Position numbers and translations under genes: made by a program
Part shown: piece by piece, positions 26,329 to 36,903 of the stretch
Position numbering within the stretch: the stretch's first letter is position 1
Layout of the letters: each line of letters opens with the position of its first letter
Assembly: GCF_006442815.1 (NCBI RefSeq)
Contig: NZ_VFVL01000006.1
Coordinates: 124,001-188,000, forward strand
Direction of reading: 5' to 3'
Length of the DNA: 64,000 nucleotides
DNA from: Mesorhizobium sp. B2-4-3
GTDB lineage: Bacteria; Pseudomonadota; Alphaproteobacteria; Rhizobiales; Rhizobiaceae
The notes under the pieces: model-generated
Told to the model about the DNA's origin: nothing
What the model saw: the letters and a program-made list of their open reading frames with translations, nothing else
The model's database searches: none

Positions 26329-27661
26329 CAGGCACTCCGCGCGGCACGCGCCCGGGATGCGCGTCCGCAGCGATTTCAAACAAACCCAGCGAGCGCACCG
26401 GACGGTTGTCAGGAAGTGCAAGGATGGCGCCAATCAGTTCGTCGGTGCGGGTTTGCGAACTGCCGCCAGCGATGAGCTGCGCGCGCGCTTTCTCGGAAAG
26501 CTCGGCCGCCGTCACCGGATTGCCGGGATCTCCCTTGGCGTCGTGTCGCACGGCGGAAAGACGCCGGCCGGAAGCCGTCTCCACCACGATTTCGGCGCCC
26601 CACGATTCGGGGTACGCAGCCTCGATCTTCGGCGCCAGCTCGACGTCGACTTTCTTGCGTTCGCCGGCCATCCGCTGCCGGGCATCGGCATCGAAACTTG
26701 CCTGGTCGACACGACCGTCCGCCAGGGCGATCACCACCGTGTGCTGCAGGGAGAATTTGGCGCTGTAGGGATCCTCGGGGGAGGGCCGGTCGCACACGTC
26801 AAGCGCGGCCCGGTAGGCTCCGACCTTCACCTTGGCGATGGCTTCGCCGGCTATCTCGCCGTGCAAGGCGATGGCGCCGTCGATCGCCGGATGGGTATGG
26901 CGGCAGCAGGGCCAAGGCTTGATCGAGGTGTTGATCAGCTGCCAGGCCCGATCGGGCCTGGCCGTCACAGCCTCCGGGATCGGGTCTGGACACAGGCCCG
27001 CATAGAACCCCTTTTCGCCCTCCAGGATGTTTTCCGCGCCCGTGAACCCTTCCCTGGCCAGGAACGATGCAAGCACGCCCGACTCCGCTGCCCGGGCAGT
27101 GTGAAGATGCTTGCTCATAGCACCTTCGGCGAGGAACTCCCAAAGCCCCGACGACTGGGTTCCGGCGTTGCCGAGCGCCCAAACGGTCCTGTCGTCATCG
27201 AGACCGATTAGCTCGGCCACGGCAAAAGCCGCGCCGAACGGCCCGCAGGTCGAGGTGTTGTGCCAGACCCGGTAGTGCTTCTTGCCGACGGACATGCCGA
27301 CGCGGCAACAGGCTTCGTATCCCCCCAGCACCGCGCGGAGGAACGCTTCGCCGCCAAGGTCGCGATCGTGGGCCACGGCCCAGGCCGCGGGAATGACGAC
27401 GCTTCCCGGATGGGTCACCGAATCCCGATGCAGGTCGTCCATCTCCAGAATGTGGGACAAACCGCCGAGATAGAACGCCTTGCGAGCCGTATCCGCCTGC
27501 GCCGGCGGCGCCACCGCCTTGAGCATGCGGGCAGGTTCGGTCGGCAACGCGCCAAGCGCGCAGCCGAGCGTATCCAGGACGAACAGCGATGCCCATTGCA
27601 GATCGCGTTCGCTCACCGGCTTTTCGCGGATCAACCGGGTCAGGTCGCGGGTCAGGCTCAT
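26309..27661 (-). CDS. MmgE/PrpD family protein
   Basis: A 450-residue member of the MmgE/PrpD family (2-methylcitrate dehydratase, aconitate decarboxylase and relatives), all-helical enzymes that act on citrate-like acids. Typical segments are LFVLDTLGCALGALPTEPA, ILEMDDLHRDSVTHPGSVV, VGKKHYRVWHNTSTCGPFG, ALGNAGTQSSGLWEF and the KPWPCCRHTHPAIDGAI motif. The product is not specified by sequence. Its start overlaps the stop of the CaiB remnant frame (27658-27661), showing that it belonged to a LysR-CaiB-MmgE-dehydrogenase unit whose other enzymes have decayed. The last about 15 residues look atypical and may be new sequence. Confidence 0.85.
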   Translation of the reverse strand: MSLTRDLTRLIREKPVSERDLQWASLFVLDTLGCALGALPTEPARMLKAVAPPAQADTARKAFYLGGLSHILEMDDLHRDSVTHPGSVVIPAAWAVAHDRDLGGEAFLRAVLGGYEACCRVGMSVGKKHYRVWHNTSTCGPFGAAFAVAELIGLDDDRTVWALGNAGTQSSGLWEFLAEGAMSKHLHTARAAESGVLASFLAREGFTGAENILEGEKGFYAGLCPDPIPEAVTARPDRAWQLINTSIKPWPCCRHTHPAIDGAIALHGEIAGEAIAKVKVGAYRAALDVCDRPSPEDPYSAKFSLQHTVVIALADGRVDQASFDADARQRMAGERKKVDVELAPKIEAAYPESWGAEIVVETASGRRLSAVRHDAKGDPGNPVTAAELSEKARAQLIAGGSSQTRTDELIGAILALPDNRPVRSLGLFEIAADAHPGRVPRGVPDVQGCR

Positions 27662-27868
27662 AGCGTTGCATTTCCTATCCGTTGGGATCCTGCCGTGTCC
27701 GGCGGACCGAACTCCCGCCGCAAAGCCACATCGTGCTCACCAAGCGAGGGCACCCTGCCCCAGTTCGGGGCGCTTGCCGTCGACCGTGACCGGTGGCGCA
27801 AAAAGCTCGACCGGACCAACCGCAGTCTTCAGCGAGACGACAGTTGTTCCCTCCAGCGCGCCCGGCAT
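27658..27868 (-). pseudogene. CaiB/BaiF-type CoA-transferase remnant (internal deletion plus frameshift)
   Basis: A 211-base remnant joining both ends of a class III CoA-transferase. The N-terminus is recognisable as MPGALEGTTVVSLKTAV and passes directly into a C-terminal segment (GPVELFAPPVTVDGKRPELG), so roughly 300 internal residues are missing. An extra G in a short G-run then shifts the frame. Reading past it gives VPSLGEHDVALRREFG, the usual C-terminus of the family, which ends with a stop overlapping the MmgE start. It begins 10 bases after the LysR stop on the same strand. Confidence 0.8.
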
Positions 27869-27878
27869 GGCTCGCTCC

Positions 27879-28850
27879 TTATCCCGCTTTTCCGATATCG
27901 TCTGCATGATCGGAGGCTGGAGGGGGCTGGCGCGGTTCCCAGACGCCCAGCTTGCGCAGGACGCGCACCTCATCGCGGATCAGGGTCGTCAGCGCGCGTA
28001 TGACCGTCGTGGTCGGCCGCTGGCTGGATGTCGCCAGAAGCAGCTCCCGCTCGATCGGCGGGTTGCGAATGCGCCAGTAGTTGATCCTGCCTTCCGCGAC
28101 GAGGTTGTGGCAGCTCGAATAGGACAGGATGGTGTAGCCTACCCCCGCTTCGACGAGCCGCAAGGTCGAGGGCATGGCGTCGACCTCGACTTCGATATTG
28201 GGCTCGATGCCGGCGGATCCGAGGATGTGATCCAGGACCACGCGCAGGCCATGCGGCCTTGCCGGCAGGATCATCGGCAGCCGGGACATCACGTCGGCGT
28301 CGACGGGACCTTGACCGAGATTGTGCGGGTCGTTCTTGGCGCCGAGCAGGAACAGTTCGTCGCGCAGGATGGGCTCGGCCAGAAGGTTGTTCATCCGCGG
28401 CGCATTGTACAAAACCGCGACGTCGATCTTGCCCATCACCAGCCATTCGAGCAGATGGCCGCTGAAGCCTTCGATCACCCTCAGGCTCACTTGAGGGAAC
28501 TGGGCGCGGAAATTCTGCACCAGGGGCGCCGTCAGCACGACGCCGACCGACGGCGGCATTCCGAGCACGATCGTGCCGCGCGGGTTCGAGCGCAGCGCCG
28601 CCAGTTCCGTCTCGGCGCGCGCGGCCTGCTCGAGCAGGGCCACGGCGTAGCTTTGGAGGATCTTTCCGGCTTCCGTCAGGACGATGCCGCGGCCGTTGCG
28701 GTAGAGCAGCGCGACGCCGACCTTGTCCTCGAGCGACTTGATCTGGCGGCTGAGCACCGGCTGGCTGATGGAGAGCGCCACCGCCGCGCGCGAGAAACTG
28801 CCGAACTCGGCCACCGCGGTGAACAGCTGCAGTTGCTTCAGATCGAACAT
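27879..28850 (-). CDS. LysR-family transcriptional regulator
   Basis: A 323-residue LysR regulator. The DNA-binding domain is at the very start (MFDLKQLQLFTAVAEFGSFS, then ISQPVLSRQIKSLEDKVG), followed by an effector domain with PPSVGVVLTAPLVQNF, VIEGFSGHLLEWL and PARPHGLRVVLD. It strongly resembles the LysR protein at 57582. Start 28850 is set by the conserved N-terminus; upstream in-frame codons are unlikely to be translated. The gene is transcribed towards the CaiB-MmgE remnants 10 bases away and is divergent from the dehydrogenase at 29068, which it may control. The C-terminal about 15 residues (PPPASDHADDIGKAG) are polar and probably disordered. Confidence 0.9.
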   Translation of the reverse strand: MFDLKQLQLFTAVAEFGSFSRAAVALSISQPVLSRQIKSLEDKVGVALLYRNGRGIVLTEAGKILQSYAVALLEQAARAETELAALRSNPRGTIVLGMPPSVGVVLTAPLVQNFRAQFPQVSLRVIEGFSGHLLEWLVMGKIDVAVLYNAPRMNNLLAEPILRDELFLLGAKNDPHNLGQGPVDADVMSRLPMILPARPHGLRVVLDHILGSAGIEPNIEVEVDAMPSTLRLVEAGVGYTILSYSSCHNLVAEGRINYWRIRNPPIERELLLATSSQRPTTTVIRALTTLIRDEVRVLRKLGVWEPRQPPPASDHADDIGKAG

Positions 28851-29067
28851 GTAAGTGCGGCCTTTGGCTCGAATGCGAGAACCGCATTGTCGAAGCACGC
28901 GGCAAACACCGGAGTTTGGGGCACAAGGCGATGGTTGACAAGTGAGGCCCAACCGGCGCTCTGCAAAGCTGTTATGCGGCGAGCGAAGCTTATGCTGCGC
29001 TCCGGAATTGGCTTATTTGCTAGCCCATGGCCGTCTGAACGAGCATGGCCTTCCCGGAGTAAGAACT

Positions 29068-29961
29068 TTGCAGACTCGAACGCTTGGGTTCGTTGGGCTC
29101 GGCCGCATGGGCGCGCCCATGGTAAGACGGCTTGCGGAAGCGGGCCACCATGTCATCGTCCATGATCGCAGGCCGGATGCCGCCGCCGACCTGCCGGGCA
29201 ACTCCATAAGCGTGGCCGCCACGGCCGCCGCAGTCGCGGACGAGGCTGAGGTGGTGTTCTGCAGCCTGCCGACGCCGCCTATCGTCAAGGAGGTCGTTCT
29301 CGGCGCCGACGGCCTGGCGTCCGGCGCGAAAGCCAAGGTCGTGATCGACCTGTCGACGACCGGTCCCAGCATGGCCAAGGCCATCGCGGCGGAGTTGGCC
29401 GGCCGCGGCATCGCCTGGGTCGATGCACCAGTTTCGGGCGGCATCGCCGGAGCCAGCAACGGCTCGCTCGCGGTGATGGTCTCGTGCAAGAAATCGGTAT
29501 TCGACGAGATCGAGCCGGTGCTGGCCAATTTCGGCAAGCGGTTCTACTGTGGCGAAAACGCCGGCACCGCCCAGGTCGCCAAGCTTGGCAACAACATGAT
29601 CGCGGCGGCCGTCATCCTGCTCTCCGCCGAAGCGCTGGCGATGGGTGTGAAGTCCGGACTTGACCCACGCATCATGTGCGACATCATCAATGCATCGAGC
29701 GGCCGCAACAGCGCCACCCAGGACAAGTTCCCCCGTGCCGTGCTGCCGGGAACGTTCGATTTCGGCTTCGCCACCGCCCTTTCCTATAAGGACGTTCGCA
29801 TGTGCGTCGACGAGGCGGAAAATCTGGGCGTGCCGATGGTCGCGGGCTCGCTGGTGAGACAGATGCTTGCCGCCACGAATGCGCGTTTCGGACCGGACTC
29901 GGACTTCACCTCGATGGTGCGTATCGTCGAAGAATGGGCGGGAATAGAAATCCGCGGCTGA
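29068..29961 (+). CDS. NAD(P)-dependent beta-hydroxyacid dehydrogenase (3-hydroxyisobutyrate dehydrogenase family)
   Basis: A 297-residue oxidoreductase. The N-terminal Rossmann motif is LGFVGLGRMGAPM, the substrate-binding motif is DAPVSGGIAGASNGSL and the catalytic lysine lies in AKLGNNM. The start is a TTG at 29068 with GGAG 8 bases upstream; this gives the family's usual beginning and length, while codons further upstream add unrelated residues. It is followed after 24 bases by an MmgE/PrpD gene and then a short-chain dehydrogenase. A paralogue with the same C-terminal FDFGFA pattern occurs at 55261, again beside an MmgE/PrpD gene. The hydroxy acid oxidised is unknown. Confidence 0.87.
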   Translation: MQTRTLGFVGLGRMGAPMVRRLAEAGHHVIVHDRRPDAAADLPGNSISVAATAAAVADEAEVVFCSLPTPPIVKEVVLGADGLASGAKAKVVIDLSTTGPSMAKAIAAELAGRGIAWVDAPVSGGIAGASNGSLAVMVSCKKSVFDEIEPVLANFGKRFYCGENAGTAQVAKLGNNMIAAAVILLSAEALAMGVKSGLDPRIMCDIINASSGRNSATQDKFPRAVLPGTFDFGFATALSYKDVRMCVDEAENLGVPMVAGSLVRQMLAATNARFGPDSDFTSMVRIVEEWAGIEIRG

Positions 29962-29985
29962 GGGTAGGAACAGCGGAGAGCTCGG

Positions 29986-31353
29986 ATGGCGACCTTCACG
30001 AAGCAATTGGCCGACACTCTGGCCGACCTGCCGTTGGAATTGTTCAGCCCTGCCGCCACCGCCAAGGCAAAGCTTTGCCTGCTCGATTTCATCGGCTGCG
30101 CCTTCGAGGCGTCCGCGCTCGATCCGAGCCGGCAGGCACTGGCGGCGGTGACGCCGGCGCGCGGCGGCCACATCATCGGCGAAACCCGGCAGGCCACGCC
30201 GGCGGACGCGGCCTTCGTCAACGCGGTCAAGGGGCACGGGCTGGTCCGCGAGGACATGCATGCCGGATCCGTATGCCATCATGGCGTCGTGGTCTGGCCG
30301 CTGCTGCTGGCGCTGGCCGAGACGAAGACGGTTTCAGGGTCGGATCTGCTGCGGGCGGCGATCGTCGCCTACGAGGTCGGCGGGCGGCTCGGCCGGATGC
30401 TGATCGACAGGGAGCTTTCGGGGCTGTTCAGGCCGACGGGGCTGGTGGCTCCCATCGGCGCGGGATGCGGCGCCGCGCGGCTCATCGGCCTCGACAAGGA
30501 ACGGACCGCGGCCGCGATCGCCTTTGCCGCCAACACATCCTCAGGCCTCAACCAGTGGCCGCAGAGCGGCGGATCGGACATGTTCTTCCATCCGGGCTTC
30601 GCCGCGCGCAACGCCTGGCTGGCTGTCCAGCTTGCGGCGGCCGGCGCCTATGGAAGCCCCGACGCGCTCGAGGGAAAATCCGGCTACTTCGCGGCGTTCG
30701 CACGCCGTCCGATGCCGGGGCCTGTGCAGCTCTTCCCCGACGGCGAGGCCGATATCCTGGCCGTCTACCACAAGGCGGCACCGGCCTGCAATTTCGCCCA
30801 GACGGCCTGCCAGACCGCGCTGAAGCTCGTCGAGATGATCGGCCCCGACGCGGCGCCCGTCGAACGTATCCGTATCCGCGTCCCCGCCGCGGCGGCCGCC
30901 TATCCGGGTTGCGACAATACCGGACCCTTCGAGCGTTCGCTGCAGGCCAAGATGAGCATTCCCTATGGCGTTGCGGCGGTGTTTGCCAGCGGCCGCCTGT
31001 CGGAAGACAATTACCGGGACCTGCGGGACAAGGAGACGCTGCGGCTGATCGATGCCAGCGACCTTTCGGCGAGCGAGGAACTGACTTCGCAGTTTCCGGC
31101 GAGACAGGGCGCCAGCATCGATGTCGTGCTCGGCGACGGGCGGCAGCTGTCGATGGGCCTTCAGGACGTCATACCGGCCACCGAAGCCGAAATCCGCGAG
31201 CGCTTCCGGTCGGCTGCCGCGCCGATCGTAGGCGGCGAGGCGGCGAGGTCGATCGAGGACTTCATCGACCGGCTGGACTCCAAGAAGGATGCTGGCCGGC
31301 TGATGCCGCTCTGCGCAACGAAGGAAAAGGCCAGGCAGCGAAAAGCAGCTTGA
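29986..31353 (+). CDS. MmgE/PrpD family protein
   Basis: A 455-residue MmgE/PrpD-fold protein. Characteristic parts are AKLCLLDFIGCAFEASALDP, VNAVKGHGLVREDMHAGSVC, PIGAGCGAARLIGLDKERT and FAANTSSGLNQWPQSGGSD. It keeps the helical N-domain and the smaller C-domain (IRIRVPAAAAAYPG). Substrate is unknown; known relatives hydrate or dehydrate methylcitrate-like acids or isomerise them. GGAGAG precedes the ATG. Its place directly after a beta-hydroxyacid dehydrogenase matches the arrangement at 55261-57563, suggesting that the two enzymes act in sequence. Confidence 0.87.
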   Translation: MATFTKQLADTLADLPLELFSPAATAKAKLCLLDFIGCAFEASALDPSRQALAAVTPARGGHIIGETRQATPADAAFVNAVKGHGLVREDMHAGSVCHHGVVVWPLLLALAETKTVSGSDLLRAAIVAYEVGGRLGRMLIDRELSGLFRPTGLVAPIGAGCGAARLIGLDKERTAAAIAFAANTSSGLNQWPQSGGSDMFFHPGFAARNAWLAVQLAAAGAYGSPDALEGKSGYFAAFARRPMPGPVQLFPDGEADILAVYHKAAPACNFAQTACQTALKLVEMIGPDAAPVERIRIRVPAAAAAYPGCDNTGPFERSLQAKMSIPYGVAAVFASGRLSEDNYRDLRDKETLRLIDASDLSASEELTSQFPARQGASIDVVLGDGRQLSMGLQDVIPATEAEIRERFRSAAAPIVGGEAARSIEDFIDRLDSKKDAGRLMPLCATKEKARQRKAA

Positions 31354-31381
31354 GCGGGAAGGCCCGTGGGGAGGGGTCTGA

Positions 31382-32119
31382 ATGACAGTTCGGCGCAAGA
31401 CAGCTTTCGTGACCGGCGCGGCGAGCGGCATCGGCCGTGCCATTGCGACAAGCCTCCAGGCGGAGGGCGCCCGCATCGTGCTTGTCGACCGGCAGGCCGA
31501 GGCGCTTCAGGCGTTGGCAAGCCAGCTGGGCGGTGAGGTCTTTGCGCTCACGCTGGACATTGCCGATGCATCGGCCGTCGACGCTTGCCTGGAACAGGTG
31601 CCGGCGGAATTCCGCGACATCGACATACTGGTCAACAATGCCGGCCACGATATCGGCGGCCGCATCCGTTTCGACCAGGGATCGGCGGATGACTGGTCGG
31701 CGATCATCGAGACCAATCTGATCGGCCTGATGCGCGTGACGCGCGCGATCCTGCCAGGCATGATCGCGCGCGGCCGCGGCGACATCGTCAACATGAGCTC
31801 GATCAGCGCGCTCCGGATCGTGCCCGAGCAGGCGCCCTACTCCGCCAGCAAGGCCGGCGTGCACATGCTGAGCGACATCATCCGCGGCGAGCTCGCGGAG
31901 ACCCCGCTGCGCGTCATCGAGATCATGCCCGGCCTGACGCGCACCAACATCGTCACGACCCGCCACCGCGGCGACGAGGAAGCGGCGCGTCAGTATTTCG
32001 AGCGCTTCGGCATGGCGCTCGATCCGCAGGACGTGGCGCGCTGCGTGATGTTCGCGCTGAGCCAGCCGCCGCATGTCCAGATCGCGCAGATGTTCGTGCT
32101 GCCGACGAACAGATGGTAG
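31382..32119 (+). CDS. Short-chain dehydrogenase/reductase
   Basis: A 245-residue classical SDR. The cofactor motif is TGAASGIG (11-18), followed by LVNNAGHD, the catalytic serine in VNMSSIS and YSASK with the catalytic Tyr and Lys. The acidic residue at the end of the second strand (VLVDRQAE) favours NAD(H). It lies 28 bases after the MmgE/PrpD gene and probably closes that transcript, since a convergent ABC gene follows. The substrate is an alcohol or ketone not identifiable from sequence. Confidence 0.9.
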   Translation: MTVRRKTAFVTGAASGIGRAIATSLQAEGARIVLVDRQAEALQALASQLGGEVFALTLDIADASAVDACLEQVPAEFRDIDILVNNAGHDIGGRIRFDQGSADDWSAIIETNLIGLMRVTRAILPGMIARGRGDIVNMSSISALRIVPEQAPYSASKAGVHMLSDIIRGELAETPLRVIEIMPGLTRTNIVTTRHRGDEEAARQYFERFGMALDPQDVARCVMFALSQPPHVQIAQMFVLPTNRW

Positions 32120-32128
32120 GTCCCGACT

Positions 32129-32144
32129 GACGGCTATGGCCGTC
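32129..32144. terminator. Short stem-loop between convergent genes
   Basis: GACGGC and GCCGTC form a 6-bp stem with a TATG loop followed by GTTTA, 10 bases past the SDR stop and 38 bases from the end of the convergent ABC ATPase gene. Weak but well placed. Confidence 0.45.
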
Positions 32145-32181
32145 GTTTAGACCTCCATCGAACCGGCCCGTGACGCCCAGT

Positions 32182-33671
<1,490 letters not shown>

Positions 33672-33675
<4 letters not shown>

Positions 33676-34766
33676 GCCGCCGTCTCGTCGTCGATTGCCA
33701 CGATCTTGCCCGAGCCCTTGGCGCCGGCGATCAACCTGCCGCCTGCCTCGCAGAGCGACGTCACGCCATGGACATCGCCGTCGGCGCGGCTCTGGTAGCT
33801 GCGCAGCATGGCCATGCGATCGTCGCATCGCACCACCAGGCCGGTCGACCATGTCGGCGACCACGGCTTGAGCATGTTGAGCTTCTTGCGGGCGCCACCC
33901 TGGATCGGTTCGAGAAAGCTCTTTCCGGTCGCCAGCGCCGGCGCGATCCAGTAGGCCGGCTCGATCGTGTCGACCATGCGGCGCCGGTATTCGTCCTCCT
34001 TGAGCACGAATTCGACCAGCGGATTGCGCGGCGCGAACATCGCCAGCCAGAAGCCGCCCGAAGCCGACGGCGTCATGCGGCCCGGATAGGCGGGCAAGGC
34101 CGAGAGCGCGATCCGGGGCTGTGAGCCGCCCGCCAGCGCAAGGACGCGATGCCGCCACGCTTCGGCGACGAAGATGTCCTTTCCCGAAAGCGCCAGCCCG
34201 GCCGCGAATTCCAGCCCGCCGAGAAGCCGTTCGGCGCGGCCGCTGCCGGTGTCGATCCGCCAGACCGAGCCGCTCGCCGACTTCGTCATCAGGTCGCGCT
34301 TCCATTCGCTCGCCGCGTGGCGATCCGATCCGACGGCAGCGAACAGTGTTGTTGGATCGGCGAAAGCCATGGCCGTCACGCAGGAAGGATTCAGACCTTC
34401 GATGGTCAACGGCCGTGAGGTGGCGCCGGGGCTTTCCAGGAGAATTCCGCGACCTTCGACCGCCATCGCCACGCTTTCGCCCACGGCGGCGATGCTGGTC
34501 ACCGGCCCGTACATCGGACAACGCGCACTCAGCTCAAATTGCGAGGCATCGCCAGTGGCTGAGAGGGTCAGCAGATCGTTGCCGGAAGAGCAAAGTATCC
34601 CGCCATGCGCGGCCGTGAGGTTGTCGACGCCGTCGAGCTGCATCAACACCGGCATCGCGTCCAGCTTCGCGTTCGGGCGCAAGGGCCCATCCATCGGCGG
34701 CACGGTGCTGCCGGTGAGATCGAAGCCGCGAAAATTGGCCCAGGCTTTCCAGATGGCGGCGATCAT
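33672..34766 (-). CDS. Strictosidine synthase-like/SMP-30 beta-propeller protein
   Basis: A 364-residue predicted six-bladed propeller without a signal peptide, hence cytoplasmic. Strand repeats are visible (LDGVDNLTAAHGGIL, LSGKDIFVAEAWRHRVLAL), and the family hallmark appears as LPAYPGRMTPSASGGFWLAM. The fold occurs in calcium-dependent lactonases and strictosidine synthases. It shows the same pattern as the propeller fused to the permease just upstream, so the two probably arose by duplication. It overlaps the fusion gene (34763-34766) and the ATPase gene (33672-33675) by 4 bases each. A lactone or ester derived from the imported solute is a plausible substrate; this is inference. Confidence 0.78.
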
Positions 34767-36880
34767 GGGCGGGCGCCCCAATAGGCGTCCTGCGCGCACC
34801 AGTTCGGGTCGGCATCGGGCAGGCGGTAGCGCCCGATGCGATTGTTGGAGACGCCGCCGAGATAGAGCCAGCCGCGATGCTCGCGCATCGAGGTGATCAT
34901 GGGATGGTTAAGGCCGCCAAGGTCCCAGAGATTGTCGAGGATCTCGCCCTTCTCGTTGAACTTCACCACGCAGCCGGTGTTGATGTTGGGATAGAGCCAC
35001 TGGTCCGGCGCGACACGACGGGCCATGCGCTTGCGGAAACCGGGCATGCGCTGCGCCAGATCGAGGGCCGGTCCGCGCATGCCGAGCAGCGCCAGCCAGT
35101 AATTGCCGTCGGAAGACCGGTTGATGTTGTCCGGGTAGCCCGGAAGGTTTGAGATCACCTTCTCGACCTTGCCCTTCTTCGGGCCTTCGAAATAGTAACG
35201 GCTGATCGAGCAGGTCCAGCTCTCGGCGAACATGAAGGATTGCCCGTCGGAGCACATCGCGACGCCGTTGGCGAACACCAGTTTCGGGATTTCCGTGTGC
35301 GTCTTACCGGTGCGGGGATCGTAGCAGATGATGCGCCCGCTGGCGCGGCTCTCGAGCGCATCGGTTGCCCAGTCCTCCTGCTCGTAGCGTATGGTCGCCT
35401 CGCTGAAATAGATGCGGCCGTCCGGCGCGACATCGACGTCGTCGGCCAGGCGAAGGCGTGAATCGTCCACCACCGAGAACCAGCTGCGGTTCGTTTCGTC
35501 GGTGAGCTTGGTGACTGTCTTGTCGGGCGCCACCTGGAAAAGCCCCATGCCGCCGATGCAGACGAGCAGATTGCCGGCCTTGTCGAAGGCCATGCCGAGC
35601 GGGTGGCCGCCGATATGCGCGAACACTTCCGAGCGTTTATGATCGGAGCCGAAGAAGCGCACGATGTCGCCATGGCGCGTGCCGCAATAGAGATTGTCGT
35701 CGCGGTCGAGGATGACGTCCTCGGGCCCTTCGATCTCGCCGAGGCCGATGATCTCGACGGAGCGCAGCCGATCGTTGAGCACATAGGGCGAGCCGGGCGC
35801 ATCGACTTGCGGCGACGGCGGCAGCGACAGATAGGCTGGCGAGACATAGACCTTGGCCAGGATGCGGTGGCGGTGCTTCTGCCAACGCATGTCGACGAAG
35901 ACGGCGAGCAAAAGGATCGCGCCGAGGATCGTCGAGGTTATCGGACCGCTGATGCCGAGATTGATCAGGCCGTTGGTCAGCATGAGCACGAGCAGGCTGC
36001 CGATGATGGCCTTGGCGACGGAGCCGCGGCCGCCGCCGATGGCGGTGCCGCCGAGCACGGCGGCCGTCAGCGCCTGAACCTCCAGGCCGACGCCGGTGTC
36101 GGACCCCGTGCTGCCGAGGCGGGCCGCGAACAGGAAGCCGGCGAGCGCGCACATGGTGCTCGACGCGACATAGGTGAGGAACACCATGAAGCGCACGTCG
36201 ATGCCGGCATTGAAGGCCGAGCGCCGCGCTCCGCCGACGGCCGTCAGCCGCCAGCCGGGCCGCATGCGCGACAGCACCAGATGCCAGGCGAGCGCGATGA
36301 TCAGCGTGATCACAAGGGACACCGGAATGCCGAGGACCGTGCCTTCGCCGATGAACACCCAGAGATCCGACGTCGAGAACCCCGACATGATCGAGGTGGA
36401 CATGCGCACGAAGACGATCTCGTAGAGCGAGCGGAAGATGATCAGGCTTACCAGCGTCGTCAGGAAGGCGCGCAGCCGCAGATAGCCGATCAGCACGCCG
36501 TTGATGGCGCCGCAGATCATTCCCATGCCGAGAATGCCGGCGAGCGCCGCGGGCACCGGCAACTCGTAGACATTCACGCCGATGAGCGAGAACAGGACGG
36601 CAAGGGAGAAGACCGACGCCACCGAGAGGTCGATGCCGCCCGAAATCATGACGACGGTGAGCGCCAGGACGACAAGCCCGAATTCGGCGAACTGGCGGGC
36701 CAGATCCGACAGGCTGGAGAGCGACAGGAAGTCGGGAATGATCGATCCCATGACCAGCGCCGTCAGAACCAGCGCGGTGAACGGGATGGCGTTGTCGATC
36801 CATCGCTTGGACATGATCTCCCCGATCAGATGATCGGGGAGATAACGCGAGCGCAGGGACGCTAGGGTGTCGCTGGACAT
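34763..36880 (-). CDS. ABC sugar permease fused to a strictosidine synthase-like beta-propeller
   Basis: A 705-residue fusion. Residues about 30-335 are a complete RbsC-type permease: repeated membrane helices, VVMISGGIDLSVASVFSLA, and the AAVLGGTAIGGGRGSV motif that contacts the ATPase. After a basic stretch (MRWQKHRHRILAK) and a short linker, residues about 370-705 form a propeller with GLGEIEGPEDVILDRDDNLY, FAHIGGHPLGMAFD and LPGYPDNINRSSDGNYWLAL. The permease C-terminus is cytoplasmic in this family, so the propeller should face the cytoplasm. Start could be ATG 36880 or ATG 36814, which has a GGGGAG site inside a 12-bp inverted repeat. It overlaps the free propeller gene by 4 bases. No frameshift or stop separates the domains. 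Confidence 0.85.
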   Translation of the reverse strand: MSSDTLASLRSRYLPDHLIGEIMSKRWIDNAIPFTALVLTALVMGSIIPDFLSLSSLSDLARQFAEFGLVVLALTVVMISGGIDLSVASVFSLAVLFSLIGVNVYELPVPAALAGILGMGMICGAINGVLIGYLRLRAFLTTLVSLIIFRSLYEIVFVRMSTSIMSGFSTSDLWVFIGEGTVLGIPVSLVITLIIALAWHLVLSRMRPGWRLTAVGGARRSAFNAGIDVRFMVFLTYVASSTMCALAGFLFAARLGSTGSDTGVGLEVQALTAAVLGGTAIGGGRGSVAKAIIGSLLVLMLTNGLINLGISGPITSTILGAILLLAVFVDMRWQKHRHRILAKVYVSPAYLSLPPSPQVDAPGSPYVLNDRLRSVEIIGLGEIEGPEDVILDRDDNLYCGTRHGDIVRFFGSDHKRSEVFAHIGGHPLGMAFDKAGNLLVCIGGMGLFQVAPDKTVTKLTDETNRSWFSVVDDSRLRLADDVDVAPDGRIYFSEATIRYEQEDWATDALESRASGRIICYDPRTGKTHTEIPKLVFANGVAMCSDGQSFMFAESWTCSISRYYFEGPKKGKVEKVISNLPGYPDNINRSSDGNYWLALLGMRGPALDLAQRMPGFRKRMARRVAPDQWLYPNINTGCVVKFNEKGEILDNLWDLGGLNHPMITSMREHRGWLYLGGVSNNRIGRYRLPDADPNWCAQDAYWGARP
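36817..36842 (-). promoter_or_regulatory. Perfect inverted repeat at the permease-fusion start
   Basis: TCTCCCCGATCA (36817-36828) and TGATCGGGGAGA (36831-36842) form a perfect 12-bp inverted repeat with a 2-base spacer. On the minus strand its distal arm carries GGGGAG three bases before ATG 36814, so the folded RNA would hide that ribosome-binding site. If ATG 36880 is the real start, the repeat is simply coding sequence. Confidence 0.45.
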
Positions 36881-36903
36881 GATGCTGATTGACTTGCCCC
36901 GGC

